A stretch of DNA of 8,272 nucleotides from Fidelibacterota bacterium (GCA_003645845.1 QNCV01000097.1:1-8272); one strand, 5' to 3'. Counted from the stretch's first letter, positions 1 through 6,275 are shown. A program made the numbers and translations. Notes: a model not told the origin generated them from the sequence alone.

Positions 1-308
1 CCGATTTTCATTCTGCCTATAGATGACAATTCATAGTGCAGTCCTAAACCAAAGTCATAATATGAATAGTAGTCTTCCGATTCGGAATTTTCATATTCAT
101 TAATCACCGACGAAATCAATATTCTTGGTACAAGATACAGGTTTTTATTCAGGCTTTTTCCATACTCAATCTTTAATGCGGGGCCAATATTATCGCCAAC
201 CAAATATGTTCCAATCCCATTTTTCAGGTATTTGCTGTTAATATTACGACCGTTGGCAATAATCGTTAGAATTATCAAAAATAACAGAATCATGCTTTTC
301 CTGATCAT
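1..308 (-). CDS. Exported protein, possible outer-membrane beta-barrel (N-terminal part, runs off the window)
   Basis: This reading frame starts at the ATG at 306-308 and stays open for 102 codons to the window edge. The start is supported by a purine-rich ribosome site (AGGAAGAGG, plus-strand 315-323) 6 nt upstream. Residues 1-19 form a signal peptide: basic M-I-R-K-S, then the hydrophobic stretch L-L-F-L-I-I-L-T-I-I-A. The mature part alternates polar and hydrophobic residues with many Gly, Tyr and Asn (for example Y-Y-D-F-G-L-G-L-H-Y-E-L near 84-95), a texture common in outer-membrane beta-barrel proteins of this group. The barrel assignment is inference from composition and a short fragment; export is better supported. 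It is separated by about 320 nt from the gene upstream of it, so it probably has its own promoter. The family cannot be named from what is visible. Confidence 0.6.
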   Translation of the reverse strand, partial: MIRKSMILLFLIILTIIANGRNINSKYLKNGIGTYLVGDNIGPALKIEYGKSLNKNLYLVPRILISSVINEYENSESEDYYSYYDFGLGLHYELSSIGRMKI

Positions 309-369
309 AGAGGGCCTCTTCCTTTTATTTTCTTATATTTCCACCTTTTTTCATTCTATTCTTACACAC

Positions 370-402
370 AAAAAAAAACATCTTTTTCCCGCCAGCGGGA
401 AA
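370..402 (-). terminator. Possible intrinsic terminator on the minus strand
   Basis: TTTCCCG (385-391) and CGGGAAA (396-402) form a 7-bp stem around a 4-nt loop. Read on the minus strand it is followed, after a short AAGATG-like gap, by nine consecutive T (the A-tract at plus 370-378). The gap between stem and T-run is longer than in an ideal intrinsic terminator. It could end transcripts from the FN3 gene at 632, or act as an attenuator in the 5' leader of the exported protein, whose start is only about 60 nt further on. Confidence 0.4.
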
Positions 403-590
403 CATTCGCAAAAGTCCTGCGCAAGATAGTTGATCTATATTTATTTGCAAGCCCGTCTTTTTCTTCCGGGGCAACGGCAGAATTTATCAGAATTCCTCCG
501 TCGCGATAATGACAATCGGAAATTCATTTCAAAGATCCCTGAAGCGCTCTCACCGGGCGTGTAGGACACATGCGATAAAATCTGCGTTAC

Positions 591-622
591 AGTCCTGACA
601 GGTTTTATGACCTGTCAGGACT
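591..622. repeat. Perfect 13-bp inverted repeat after the FN3 gene
   Basis: AGTCCTGACAGGT (591-603) and ACCTGTCAGGACT (610-622) are exact reverse complements separated by 6 nt. The hairpin begins 9 nt beyond the stop codon of the minus-strand FN3 gene. On the minus strand it is followed by GTAACG, not a T-run, so it is not a classic intrinsic terminator in that direction. On the plus strand it is followed by TTT and then AAAAA, but no plus-strand gene needs terminating. It may be a 3'-end stabilising hairpin, a factor-dependent terminator element or one copy of a dispersed palindrome. Confidence 0.65.
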
Positions 623-631
623 TTTAAAAAT

Positions 632-2164
632 CTACTTCATCAAAACCACTTTCTGGCTCAGCCTGTGCTCCGCCGAATGATAAACAATGAAATAGACGCC
701 CGTGGGCACAACCGCACCGCTGTTATCCCGGCCGTCCCAGACTATGCTGTGATAGCCGGCGGGATAGGTGTTTGTCTGCCGGTTATTCAGACGCCAGACT
801 TCACAACCTTTGATGTCATAAATGCCGAGGGAAAAACGGGTCTCTTCCGGCAAGTCCAGCTTCAGTGTCGTTGTAATGTTGAAAGGGTTGGGATAAACCG
901 GATGCAGGCAAAACTCCGTCGGGATCGGGTCAATTTCGACAGCCCGGAATTTCTTATCTTTGGCATTAGGGGTAAAATTTCCGGTAACCGATACTGTGTT
1001 TGACCAGTCCGGTGAGTAGAGATTGCCGTCACCGCTGACGGCACGGATCTTATAGTAGGCCGCATATCCGCTGCCCGACGAAAAACCATTGTCACTATAG
1101 GTCGTATCGCCCGCCTGACCATAATGAATACAACACCAGTCTTCGATTGTCTGCAAATACTTAAATCCTCCCTTAACCTTTCGCCAGACTTCATAAGTCG
1201 CCGCCGCCCGGGGCTCCGAACAGCGCCAGGTCAATAAGGGGCGATTGTTCGACCAGGTGACTGTCAGGTTGGAGGGGGTGGTGGGTTTGACAGATGTCTG
1301 TACTTGATTCGATGAATCCGGAGAGTTGATTTTACCATTTCCGCTAACGGCAACTATACAATACCTTGCATACGCATTACCAATTGAAAAACTATTATCG
1401 GTGTAAGTCGATATTCCCGCCCCGGTTGAATCAATACAATTCCATCCCGGTGAACTGGAAATTTCCCGATATATTTTGTAATAGGCCGCCGATTCCGGCT
1501 CCGACAGGTCCCAATTTAATACCGGATTCCCATTAGAATAAGATAGCGCCAGATTTGTCGGCGTTGTGGGCTGAAAACGATCTCGGGACGGATCGCCCAT
1601 TTCTTTTATTTCCCAGATTGATAGGATTGGGTGAGGTGATCCGTCGCTTGTTAATTGAATCCAATTCCCATTTCCATCGTTTGAATAATAAAATCTACCT
1701 GTAGAAGCATCGTATTTTATCCAGAGATCTATCCAGTGTCCTGCATATCCGCCAATTAAATCATAGCCACCATATCGATCATCGCGAAAATCCAAATAGA
1801 AATAATCATTAGTATTATTTCGACAAAGTTTATACAAACCCCAACCATAAATCGGATACTTAGAACCAATAGAAGTAACAAAATGCCAACCAGCCCAGTT
1901 GTCATCATTTTCTATTAAATAACTTGCGGTATATTGAGATTCATCGTAAGAATCCGTAAGTAATAAATCGTCATCCTAGTCGTCCGCACCCCATACTGAA
2001 CTTTCTGCTGTCATTGTGAAAGTAATATCTACATCAGAATTTACAATCCCAATGTATAGCTCTACTGCCGTGGATAATATTTCTGACTTTAGTGAAACAA
2101 TCGTCATAGTAATTATATTAAAAATTACTACAAACTTCTTCCTCAATGAATGACATAAATCCAT
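632..2164 (-). pseudogene. Secreted two-FN3 protein with type-A sorting domain, interrupted by an in-frame TAG
   Basis: One frame of 510 codons runs from ATG 2164 to TAG 632-634, broken only by TAG at 1976-1978 (codon 63). GGAGGT at 2169-2174 sits 4 nt before ATG 2164 and fixes the start; it overlaps the end of the upstream lipoprotein gene by 22 nt. Residues 1-33 form a signal peptide (R-K-K, then F-V-V-I-F-N-I-I). A domain shared with the partner protein of the other cassette follows (Y-F-Y-L-D-F-R-D-D, about 121-129). Two FN3-like domains, similar to each other, lie near 199-292 and 295-395. A FlgD/Ig-like type-A sorting domain fills about 419-510 (Y-P-N-P-F-N, I-Y-D-I-K-G, W-D-G-R-D-N-S-G, T-G-V-Y-F). 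This domain normally directs type IX secretion and surface attachment. Without readthrough only a 62-residue stub forms; the part after the TAG has no signal peptide and no evident ribosome site. Nothing else in the frame is damaged. Ligand unknown. Confidence 0.75.
1976..1978 (-). other. In-frame TAG inside the FN3/sorting-domain gene
   Basis: The codons around it read GAC GAC TAG GAT GAC GAT, so the stop lies in a run of Asp. An ungapped alignment with the cassette-A partner, anchored on the shared L-Y-I and V-N residues, puts this codon opposite a Tyr (TAC) within D-Y-E. TAC or TAT to TAG is a single base change. The same gene uses TAG as its true terminal stop at 632-634, which argues against general reassignment of TAG in this genome. 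Confidence 0.75.
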
Positions 2165-3381
2165 TCCGACCTCCATCCCGGTACTAATATTGAATTATTC
2201 ACAATTATCGGCGAACCGCCAAGTCTGGTAAATTCTGATGTATTATTCATATCCCAAACCGGATCACCCGATATATTTACACAGTAGCCCACTAAATATT
2301 CATCTTTTCTGAATCCATAAATATTATTATTACCATCAATAGTTAATGCACATTCAATTCCTTTCTTCGGTAATTGCCATCGGAACTTACCATCGTTGGT
2401 AAATGAAAAAAGTGTATCGGTTCCAAAATATACATTACCCTCCCGGTCAATCGCAGGATTTAATTCATAGGTATATTTTTTCTTCATCGGGAATTTCCAG
2501 CGCAGCGAACCGTCGGGGTTTAAACAAACAAATGCAAAATCACCATCATCAGAAGAAGAATATCCGCCCGCATTATAAATAAATATGTTCCCCTCATTAT
2601 CAACCATCGGAGCGCATTCTAATGTTTCACTTCCATAAGTCCACGATATTGATTGGTCTTCAATATTAACAGCGACCAAAGCAACGCCATTATCACCATT
2701 CAAATATAATGTTTTCCCATCAGGGGAAAATACCGGAAAATTAGTTGGGCCGGGGTAAAACCGATCATCTGAAAGTGACCATTTGACAACTCCATTTTTC
2801 CCTATTGCAATTAGTCTCTCCGGGAAAACTGTAAAATAATAAACCGTTGTATCCAGCCCAACAGTTATACCAACATTCTGTGCCCACAAAGGATAATCAA
2901 CGTCGACAAAACATTGCCAGAGAGTATCTCCTGTAGATGTCAATCTGATAAATTCGCCATCTTCCAATCCAATGGTTACAATACTGCCGTCATATAGAAC
3001 AACCGGTGTTGCAGAAGGTTCGCGATGGACTTCTTTTGACCATTTAATGTTGCCGCCTAGATCGGTTGCCTGAAGGTATGAGACTCCGGAAATTACATTA
3101 TAAAAAAATAACGTAGAATCAATACCAACCACTACGCCGGACTGAGATTCATTTGATGGATATCTACTGACAATAGTCCCCGAAAGGGCGCCCGGATATG
3201 GACTTCTGCCGGTATTCTGCGGATCGTGCCGGTACATCGGCCAGGGGCTGTCCGCCAGGCTGGGCCAGTCAATTGACTCCTGTTTATACGGATTATCATC
3301 CTTCGGGTTGGTTGGGCTGTCCGGGCAGGCGCTCAAAAACAACAGCGCCGCAATGCTCAAAAAGATTACCTTGTTCTGCAT
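2143..3381 (-). CDS. PQQ-like beta-propeller lipoprotein (cassette B)
   Basis: 412 aa, start ATG 3379-3381 with AAAGGAG (3387-3393) 5 nt upstream. Residues 1-18 are a lipoprotein signal peptide with lipobox L-S-A-C; Cys19 would carry the lipid. The tail after it, C-P-D-S-P-T-N-P-K-D-D-N-P, is a flexible linker type common in FCB lipoproteins. W-P-M-Y-R-H-D-P-Q-N-T-G-R-S (47-60) is the usual lead-in of PQQ-like propellers. Seven repeats then end in the blade signature G-x-x-x-W or a near variant (Trp at 114, 155, 201, 247, 295, 335, 376), fitting a seven-bladed fold. Many blades carry D-x-x-G-N or D-G-x turns. I see no evidence for actual PQQ binding or enzyme activity, so a binding or scaffold role is likelier; this is inference. 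It overlaps the next gene, the FN3/sorting-domain gene, by 22 nt, suggesting coupled translation. Paralogue of the lipoprotein at 4750-5994: 53/60 residues identical at the N-terminus, poorly alike after that. Confidence 0.85.
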   Translation of the reverse strand: MQNKVIFLSIAALLFLSACPDSPTNPKDDNPYKQESIDWPSLADSPWPMYRHDPQNTGRSPYPGALSGTIVSRYPSNESQSGVVVGIDSTLFFYNVISGVSYLQATDLGGNIKWSKEVHREPSATPVVLYDGSIVTIGLEDGEFIRLTSTGDTLWQCFVDVDYPLWAQNVGITVGLDTTVYYFTVFPERLIAIGKNGVVKWSLSDDRFYPGPTNFPVFSPDGKTLYLNGDNGVALVAVNIEDQSISWTYGSETLECAPMVDNEGNIFIYNAGGYSSSDDGDFAFVCLNPDGSLRWKFPMKKKYTYELNPAIDREGNVYFGTDTLFSFTNDGKFRWQLPKKGIECALTIDGNNNIYGFRKDEYLVGYCVNISGDPVWDMNNTSEFTRLGGSPIIVNNSILVPGWRSEWIYVIH

Positions 3382-3530
3382 CTTTTCTCCTTTCTTGTTA
3401 CTTCAAATTACAAACAACTCTTTCGATTGTCATCTCCTTTCTGACAATCATTCCGCCCATTTTTAGCCCCACCTGATAGAACACTGCTTTGATTTAACTT
3501 ATATCCTCTTACAGGCTTTAACAGGAATTT
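3382..3530 (-). promoter_or_regulatory. Promoter and leader of cassette B, duplicate of the cassette A leader
   Basis: This region aligns with 5995-6142 at roughly 85 % identity by eye, with one single-base indel, so it was duplicated with the gene. The position matching cassette A's -10 reads TAAGTT on the minus strand (3496-3501), and the -35 position reads CTGTTA (3519-3524), 17 nt apart. Both are weaker than in A, although TAAGTT keeps the TAnnTT core of the Bacteroidota -7 element. An alternative -10 is TATAAG at 3498-3503. The predicted 5' UTR of about 105 nt holds the conserved hairpin at 3425-3449. No terminator is visible between the end of cassette A (3583) and this region, so readthrough from A is possible. 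Confidence 0.5.
3425..3449 (-). repeat. Conserved 5'-UTR hairpin, cassette B copy
   Basis: GATTGTCA (3425-3432) and TGACAATC (3442-3449) form a perfect 8-bp stem. The 9-nt loop, read on the minus strand, is GAAAGGAGA and contains a Shine-Dalgarno-like AAGGAG. The same stem and loop occur unchanged at 6038-6062. It lies about 45 nt upstream of the lipoprotein start. It could be an RNA structure or a dyad operator for a DNA-binding protein. Confidence 0.55.
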
Positions 3531-3582
3531 TTAGTCGGGAACGGCTGAGATTGCCAGAAAATGATACGAAAACCGGCACCGC

Positions 3583-4734
3583 TTATTTCAGATAAACCAG
3601 CTTCTCCCGTAACAGCGTCTTGCCACCGGAAGTAACAATCAGAAAATAAACCCCCGACCGCAGCGGCCGGCCGCTCAAATCCTTTGCGTCCCAGCAAAAG
3701 GCGTAATCGGCGGTTCGCTCCGGTAATTGTTGTACATAAACACATTTTCCAAGCATGTCATAGATCGCAATTTCATTAACTGCGCTTGCCGGGCTGTTAA
3801 TCCTGATACTTATATCATTATTGAATGGATTCGGGCCGAAGAAAAGATCAGCCTTCGCAGGATCGAGAGATTTAATATCAAATATCTGACCTTTGGCGGC
3901 GGGGATATATTCTCCTCTTGTACTTACCAGATTGGACATTTTATTATCAATCGTTTTTACATAATAATAGGCAATGTCCGTGCCGCCTTTACTAAATTCT
4001 CTGTCAATATAATATAAAAAAGGTTCCGGGCCGGATATCTTAACCCACAGTCCAAACCGGCCAATTTTACGATATACTTCGTATCTTGTGCCTTGCGGCG
4101 TGGTTTGGTTCCAAATCAGGTAAGGACGACCATCATGATTCCAAAATATTTTAAGTACAAAATCATCCGTAGCTTCAAATGGTTCTTGGTACGCGCAGGT
4201 TTTATTATGGACGTCCCAAAAACTTACAGCTTCTCCTGAATAAACAACTTCGTGATAATTCGTACTGTCTGAATTTCTGTATAGCACAAATTTATTCTGA
4301 TAGTCATAGTTATAATAAATCCATATATCAGGTGTACTAGTGCCGGGGACAGAGAGATCGGCATCGCGAAAATCAAAATAAAAATAGGGCGCATCTTCAG
4401 AATTACCTACCTGAATCTTATAAAAACCGTGTCCAATAAATTCATACACACCCTGCGGATCTGTGACTCCATCCCAATCATAACCATATTTATTATTATC
4501 CTGGTTTCCGGGAACTATTAGAGTTCCACTATCATACTCATGAGTTATACAATAACGAGGAATTGATTCGTAATCGCGGCTTTCATATACAATCGACTGT
4601 ATCTCGTGGTACCATATATCTTCACCGCTACCGTTAACTGTAATTATATACAGTTCATGACGATAAGATTCCGTCTCTGCAATACATATACTAATAAACG
4701 CAATATAAATCAACAATATTAATTTGTACTTCAT
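3583..4734 (-). CDS. Secreted FN3-like protein with type-A sorting domain (cassette A)
   Basis: 383 aa. I place the start at ATG 4732-4734, with GGAG at 4741-4744 6 nt upstream, rather than at TTG 4746, which would overlap that ribosome site. Residues 1-19 are a clear signal peptide (M-K-Y-K, hydrophobic core, S-I-C-I-A). Residues about 27-155 form an uncharacterised domain shared with the cassette-B partner (common motif Y-F-Y-F-D-F-R-D, 117-124). One FN3-like domain lies near 190-270 (Y-L-I-W-N, Y-E-V-Y-R-K, Y-Y-Y-V-K). The type-A sorting/FlgD-Ig-like domain occupies about 294-383 (F-G-P-N-P-F-N, I-Y-D-M-L-G-K, W-D-A-K-D-L-S-G, S-G-V-Y-F), implying passage through the type IX system. It begins 15 nt after the propeller lipoprotein gene, so the two are co-transcribed. 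The sorting-domain tail is GC-rich and the middle AT-rich. Compared with the B partner it lacks one FN3 domain. Ligand or substrate unknown. Confidence 0.82.
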   Translation of the reverse strand: MKYKLILLIYIAFISICIAETESYRHELYIITVNGSGEDIWYHEIQSIVYESRDYESIPRYCITHEYDSGTLIVPGNQDNNKYGYDWDGVTDPQGVYEFIGHGFYKIQVGNSEDAPYFYFDFRDADLSVPGTSTPDIWIYYNYDYQNKFVLYRNSDSTNYHEVVYSGEAVSFWDVHNKTCAYQEPFEATDDFVLKIFWNHDGRPYLIWNQTTPQGTRYEVYRKIGRFGLWVKISGPEPFLYYIDREFSKGGTDIAYYYVKTIDNKMSNLVSTRGEYIPAAKGQIFDIKSLDPAKADLFFGPNPFNNDISIRINSPASAVNEIAIYDMLGKCVYVQQLPERTADYAFCWDAKDLSGRPLRSGVYFLIVTSGGKTLLREKLVYLK

Positions 4735-4749
4735 AACAGACTCCAATAT

Positions 4750-5994
4750 TCAACCAATTTTAATAATTCCGTTAAATTCATCGTTTCGGACACCGGCGAT
4801 CAACAATTCTCCTCTGGAATTAATAGCCATAAATATTTCTTCTCCGATAGAACTAAAGACTTGTGTGCTCCAGCGCAGTTCACCGTTTGAATCAAGAGAA
4901 AAAATCCTTCCGTCCGTCGAATATGTATAGGTGTTTCCGGCGGCATCGGCTATTATCCAGGCGTCAACATTATCTTCAACCTGATATAACCAGCGAATAT
5001 CTCCTTCCGGACTGACTGAAATTATAGCCGAAGAATTATTCCATACATCAAAATAGAGATTCCCTTCAGGGCCAACGGTTATATTCGTGCTCCCGGAAAA
5101 ATATTGAATACCATTCACAAGTAACTTAGTTTCCCAATCCAAATTACCGTCAGGCATTATTGCCAGGACACTACTGTCCGTCAAAGTATATATCTTACCA
5201 TTACAATCTACTGATATCGAACCTTTTCCCGGCCGGCTCCATAAAATATTTCCACTTGCGGCATCCAGTGCAAATGTTGAGTCACGGGAACTCGCATATA
5301 TCCGGTCTCCTTGAGGTGCAAAAGGACCGATAAATGTAAATTCCCTTGTTGTATTTTCCCACCGAATTTCCCCATTAACCGTGTATGAAGATATACCATT
5401 ATTCGCCCAATACAGATTGCCTTCCTTGTCAATCTGTAACGCCCACATCGGACAGTTTTGATTAATAATTGTCCGGCTTTCAATAATACCATCATCTTTT
5501 ATCCGGGTAAGCGAGCAATCAGAACCAAATACACAAACACCCTCTTTTGATATAACAGGAACAACATTAATAAAGCCGTTGATTTCACTCACCGACTCAT
5601 AAGCCACTGCTTTCCGCCAGACAATCTGATAATCGGCGTTCAATCTGGTAATTACTCCAACACTTTTATTGAAAGTATTAACAAATGATGAGTCCCAGGA
5701 AGTGGTGATATAGATGTTGTCATTTTCATCGATCAGAAAACCGGATTCCCACATTGCGCCGGTCAAATTCTGATAAACACGGAACGTATCGTTTGTGTTA
5801 GGCCCTATATACTGACTGCGAAAAGTCCACTGGGGATCATGGCCCCACATCGGCCAGGGGCTGTCCGCCAGGCTGGGCCAGTCAATTGACTCCTGTTTGT
5901 AGGGATTGTCGTCCTGCGGATTTGTCGGACTGTCCGGGCAGGCGCTTAAAAACAACAGCGCCGCAACGCTTAAAAAGATTACCTTGTACTGCAC
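4750..5994 (-). CDS. PQQ-like beta-propeller lipoprotein (cassette A)
   Basis: 414 aa. The start is GTG 5992-5994, matching in alignment the ATG of the paralogue at 3381; the ribosome site is weaker (AAGGA at 6005-6009, 10 nt away, followed by a purine run). Lipobox L-S-A-C with Cys19, then C-P-D-S-P-T-N-P-Q-D-D. The propeller lead-in is W-P-M-W-G-H-D-P-Q-W-T-F-R-S (47-60), with several of the usual residues replaced. Blade-end motifs fall at Trp126, 212, 252, 287, 335 and 375; a further one near 169-173 has Ser instead of Trp (G-I-I-E-S), giving seven in all. Blades carry E-G-N-L-Y and D-G-N turns typical of PQQ-like repeats. It is predicted to be lipid-anchored, in the outer or inner membrane. 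It is first in a two-gene unit with the FN3/sorting-domain gene starting at 4734. No catalytic or cofactor residues could be identified. Confidence 0.85.
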   Translation of the reverse strand: MQYKVIFLSVAALLFLSACPDSPTNPQDDNPYKQESIDWPSLADSPWPMWGHDPQWTFRSQYIGPNTNDTFRVYQNLTGAMWESGFLIDENDNIYITTSWDSSFVNTFNKSVGVITRLNADYQIVWRKAVAYESVSEINGFINVVPVISKEGVCVFGSDCSLTRIKDDGIIESRTIINQNCPMWALQIDKEGNLYWANNGISSYTVNGEIRWENTTREFTFIGPFAPQGDRIYASSRDSTFALDAASGNILWSRPGKGSISVDCNGKIYTLTDSSVLAIMPDGNLDWETKLLVNGIQYFSGSTNITVGPEGNLYFDVWNNSSAIISVSPEGDIRWLYQVEDNVDAWIIADAAGNTYTYSTDGRIFSLDSNGELRWSTQVFSSIGEEIFMAINSRGELLIAGVRNDEFNGIIKIG

Positions 5995-6136
5995 CTTTTC
6001 TTCTTCCTTGTTTCTTCAAATTAAAAACAACATTTTCGATTGTCATCTCCTTTCTGACAATCTTTCCTCCCCTTTGCAGCCCTTCCTGTAGAACATTGCT
6101 TTGATTGAATATATATCATCTTACAGGCTTTGGCAA
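5995..6136 (-). promoter_or_regulatory. Promoter and 5' leader of cassette A
   Basis: On the minus strand TTGCCA (plus 6131-6136) and TATATT (plus 6108-6113) are separated by 17 nt, each matching five of six bases of the sigma-70 consensus. TATATT also fits the TAnnTT core of the Bacteroidota -7 element. Transcription would start near 6100, giving a 5' UTR of about 105 nt with the hairpin at 6038-6062. The whole leader is conserved in cassette B. Confidence 0.6.
6038..6062 (-). repeat. Conserved 5'-UTR hairpin, cassette A copy
   Basis: GATTGTCA (6038-6045) and TGACAATC (6055-6062) pair perfectly over 8 bp, with the same 9-nt loop as the copy at 3425-3449. It lies 43 nt upstream of the GTG start. 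In the minus-strand transcript the loop exposes AAGGAG. The bases just outside the second arm differ between the copies, while the stem and loop do not. Confidence 0.55.
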
Positions 6137-6275
6137 GGAGTTTTTCAGCGCAAAGCCGCTTCTCATTACCCCTTTTCAAGTCAATGTAAAATGAAAAAAG
6201 AAGGTTTAGATGCAAGGACAATGAAACGGATATTTTTATTCACAGGTCTGTCAAACCATAATTAAATTTCAGGCG
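6137..6275. other. Spacer between the transporter operon and cassette A
   Basis: Together with the leader and terminator this belongs to a stretch of about 370 nt without a gene (5995-6365). Beyond the promoter boundary the sequence no longer matches the region upstream of cassette B. It is AT-rich with no convincing reading frame: an open stretch on the minus strand across 6021-6221 runs through the conserved leader and has no recognisable product. I see no additional structure here. Confidence 0.5.

Larger units (their letters stand above)
309..631. other. Intergenic stretch with two hairpins, no gene seen
   Basis: This 323-nt gap lies between the stop of the interrupted FN3 gene (632) and the start of the exported protein (308). 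I see no convincing reading frame on either strand: the open stretch at 232-429 (+) lies largely over the signal-peptide gene and has no plausible product. It holds a perfect 13-bp inverted repeat at 591-622 and a terminator-like hairpin at 370-402. A weak minus-strand promoter candidate is TTGCAA, 16 nt, TATCTT, between about 425 and 452, which could serve the downstream exported gene; it is too poor to list separately. Confidence 0.6.

Noticed and set aside
665..1194. Open frames on both strands within the FN3/sorting-domain gene (665-1003 plus, 862-1194 minus)
   Set aside because: They overlap well-supported domain-coding sequence, have no ribosome site of note and give translations without recognisable features; they reflect the high GC of this part.
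632..1837. TTG 1837 as an independent start for the part of the FN3 gene after the TAG
   Set aside because: The frame is open for 46 codons further upstream to the TAG and continues in register to the signal peptide; the paralogue shows this upstream sequence belongs to the same protein.
1976..1978. TAG reassigned to pyrrolysine or another amino acid throughout the genome
   Set aside because: The same gene ends at TAG 632-634 exactly where the sorting domain should end, and no other in-frame TAG is seen in the remaining genes of the window.
3198..3476. Plus-strand open frames opposite the two lipoprotein starts (3198-3476 and 5886-6104)
   Set aside because: Their similarity to each other only mirrors the duplicated lipoprotein head and leader on the other strand. 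They have no signal, domain or ribosome site.
3583..4746. TTG 4746 as the start of the cassette-A partner
   Set aside because: It would place the start before the GGAG ribosome site; ATG 4734 has correct spacing and gives a standard signal peptide.
6012..6053. A small leader peptide starting at the ATG inside the hairpin's second arm, in both cassettes
   Set aside because: The AAGGAG lies directly against the ATG with no spacing, and in cassette B the frame ends after 11 codons while in A it runs into the coding region in another frame, so it is not conserved.
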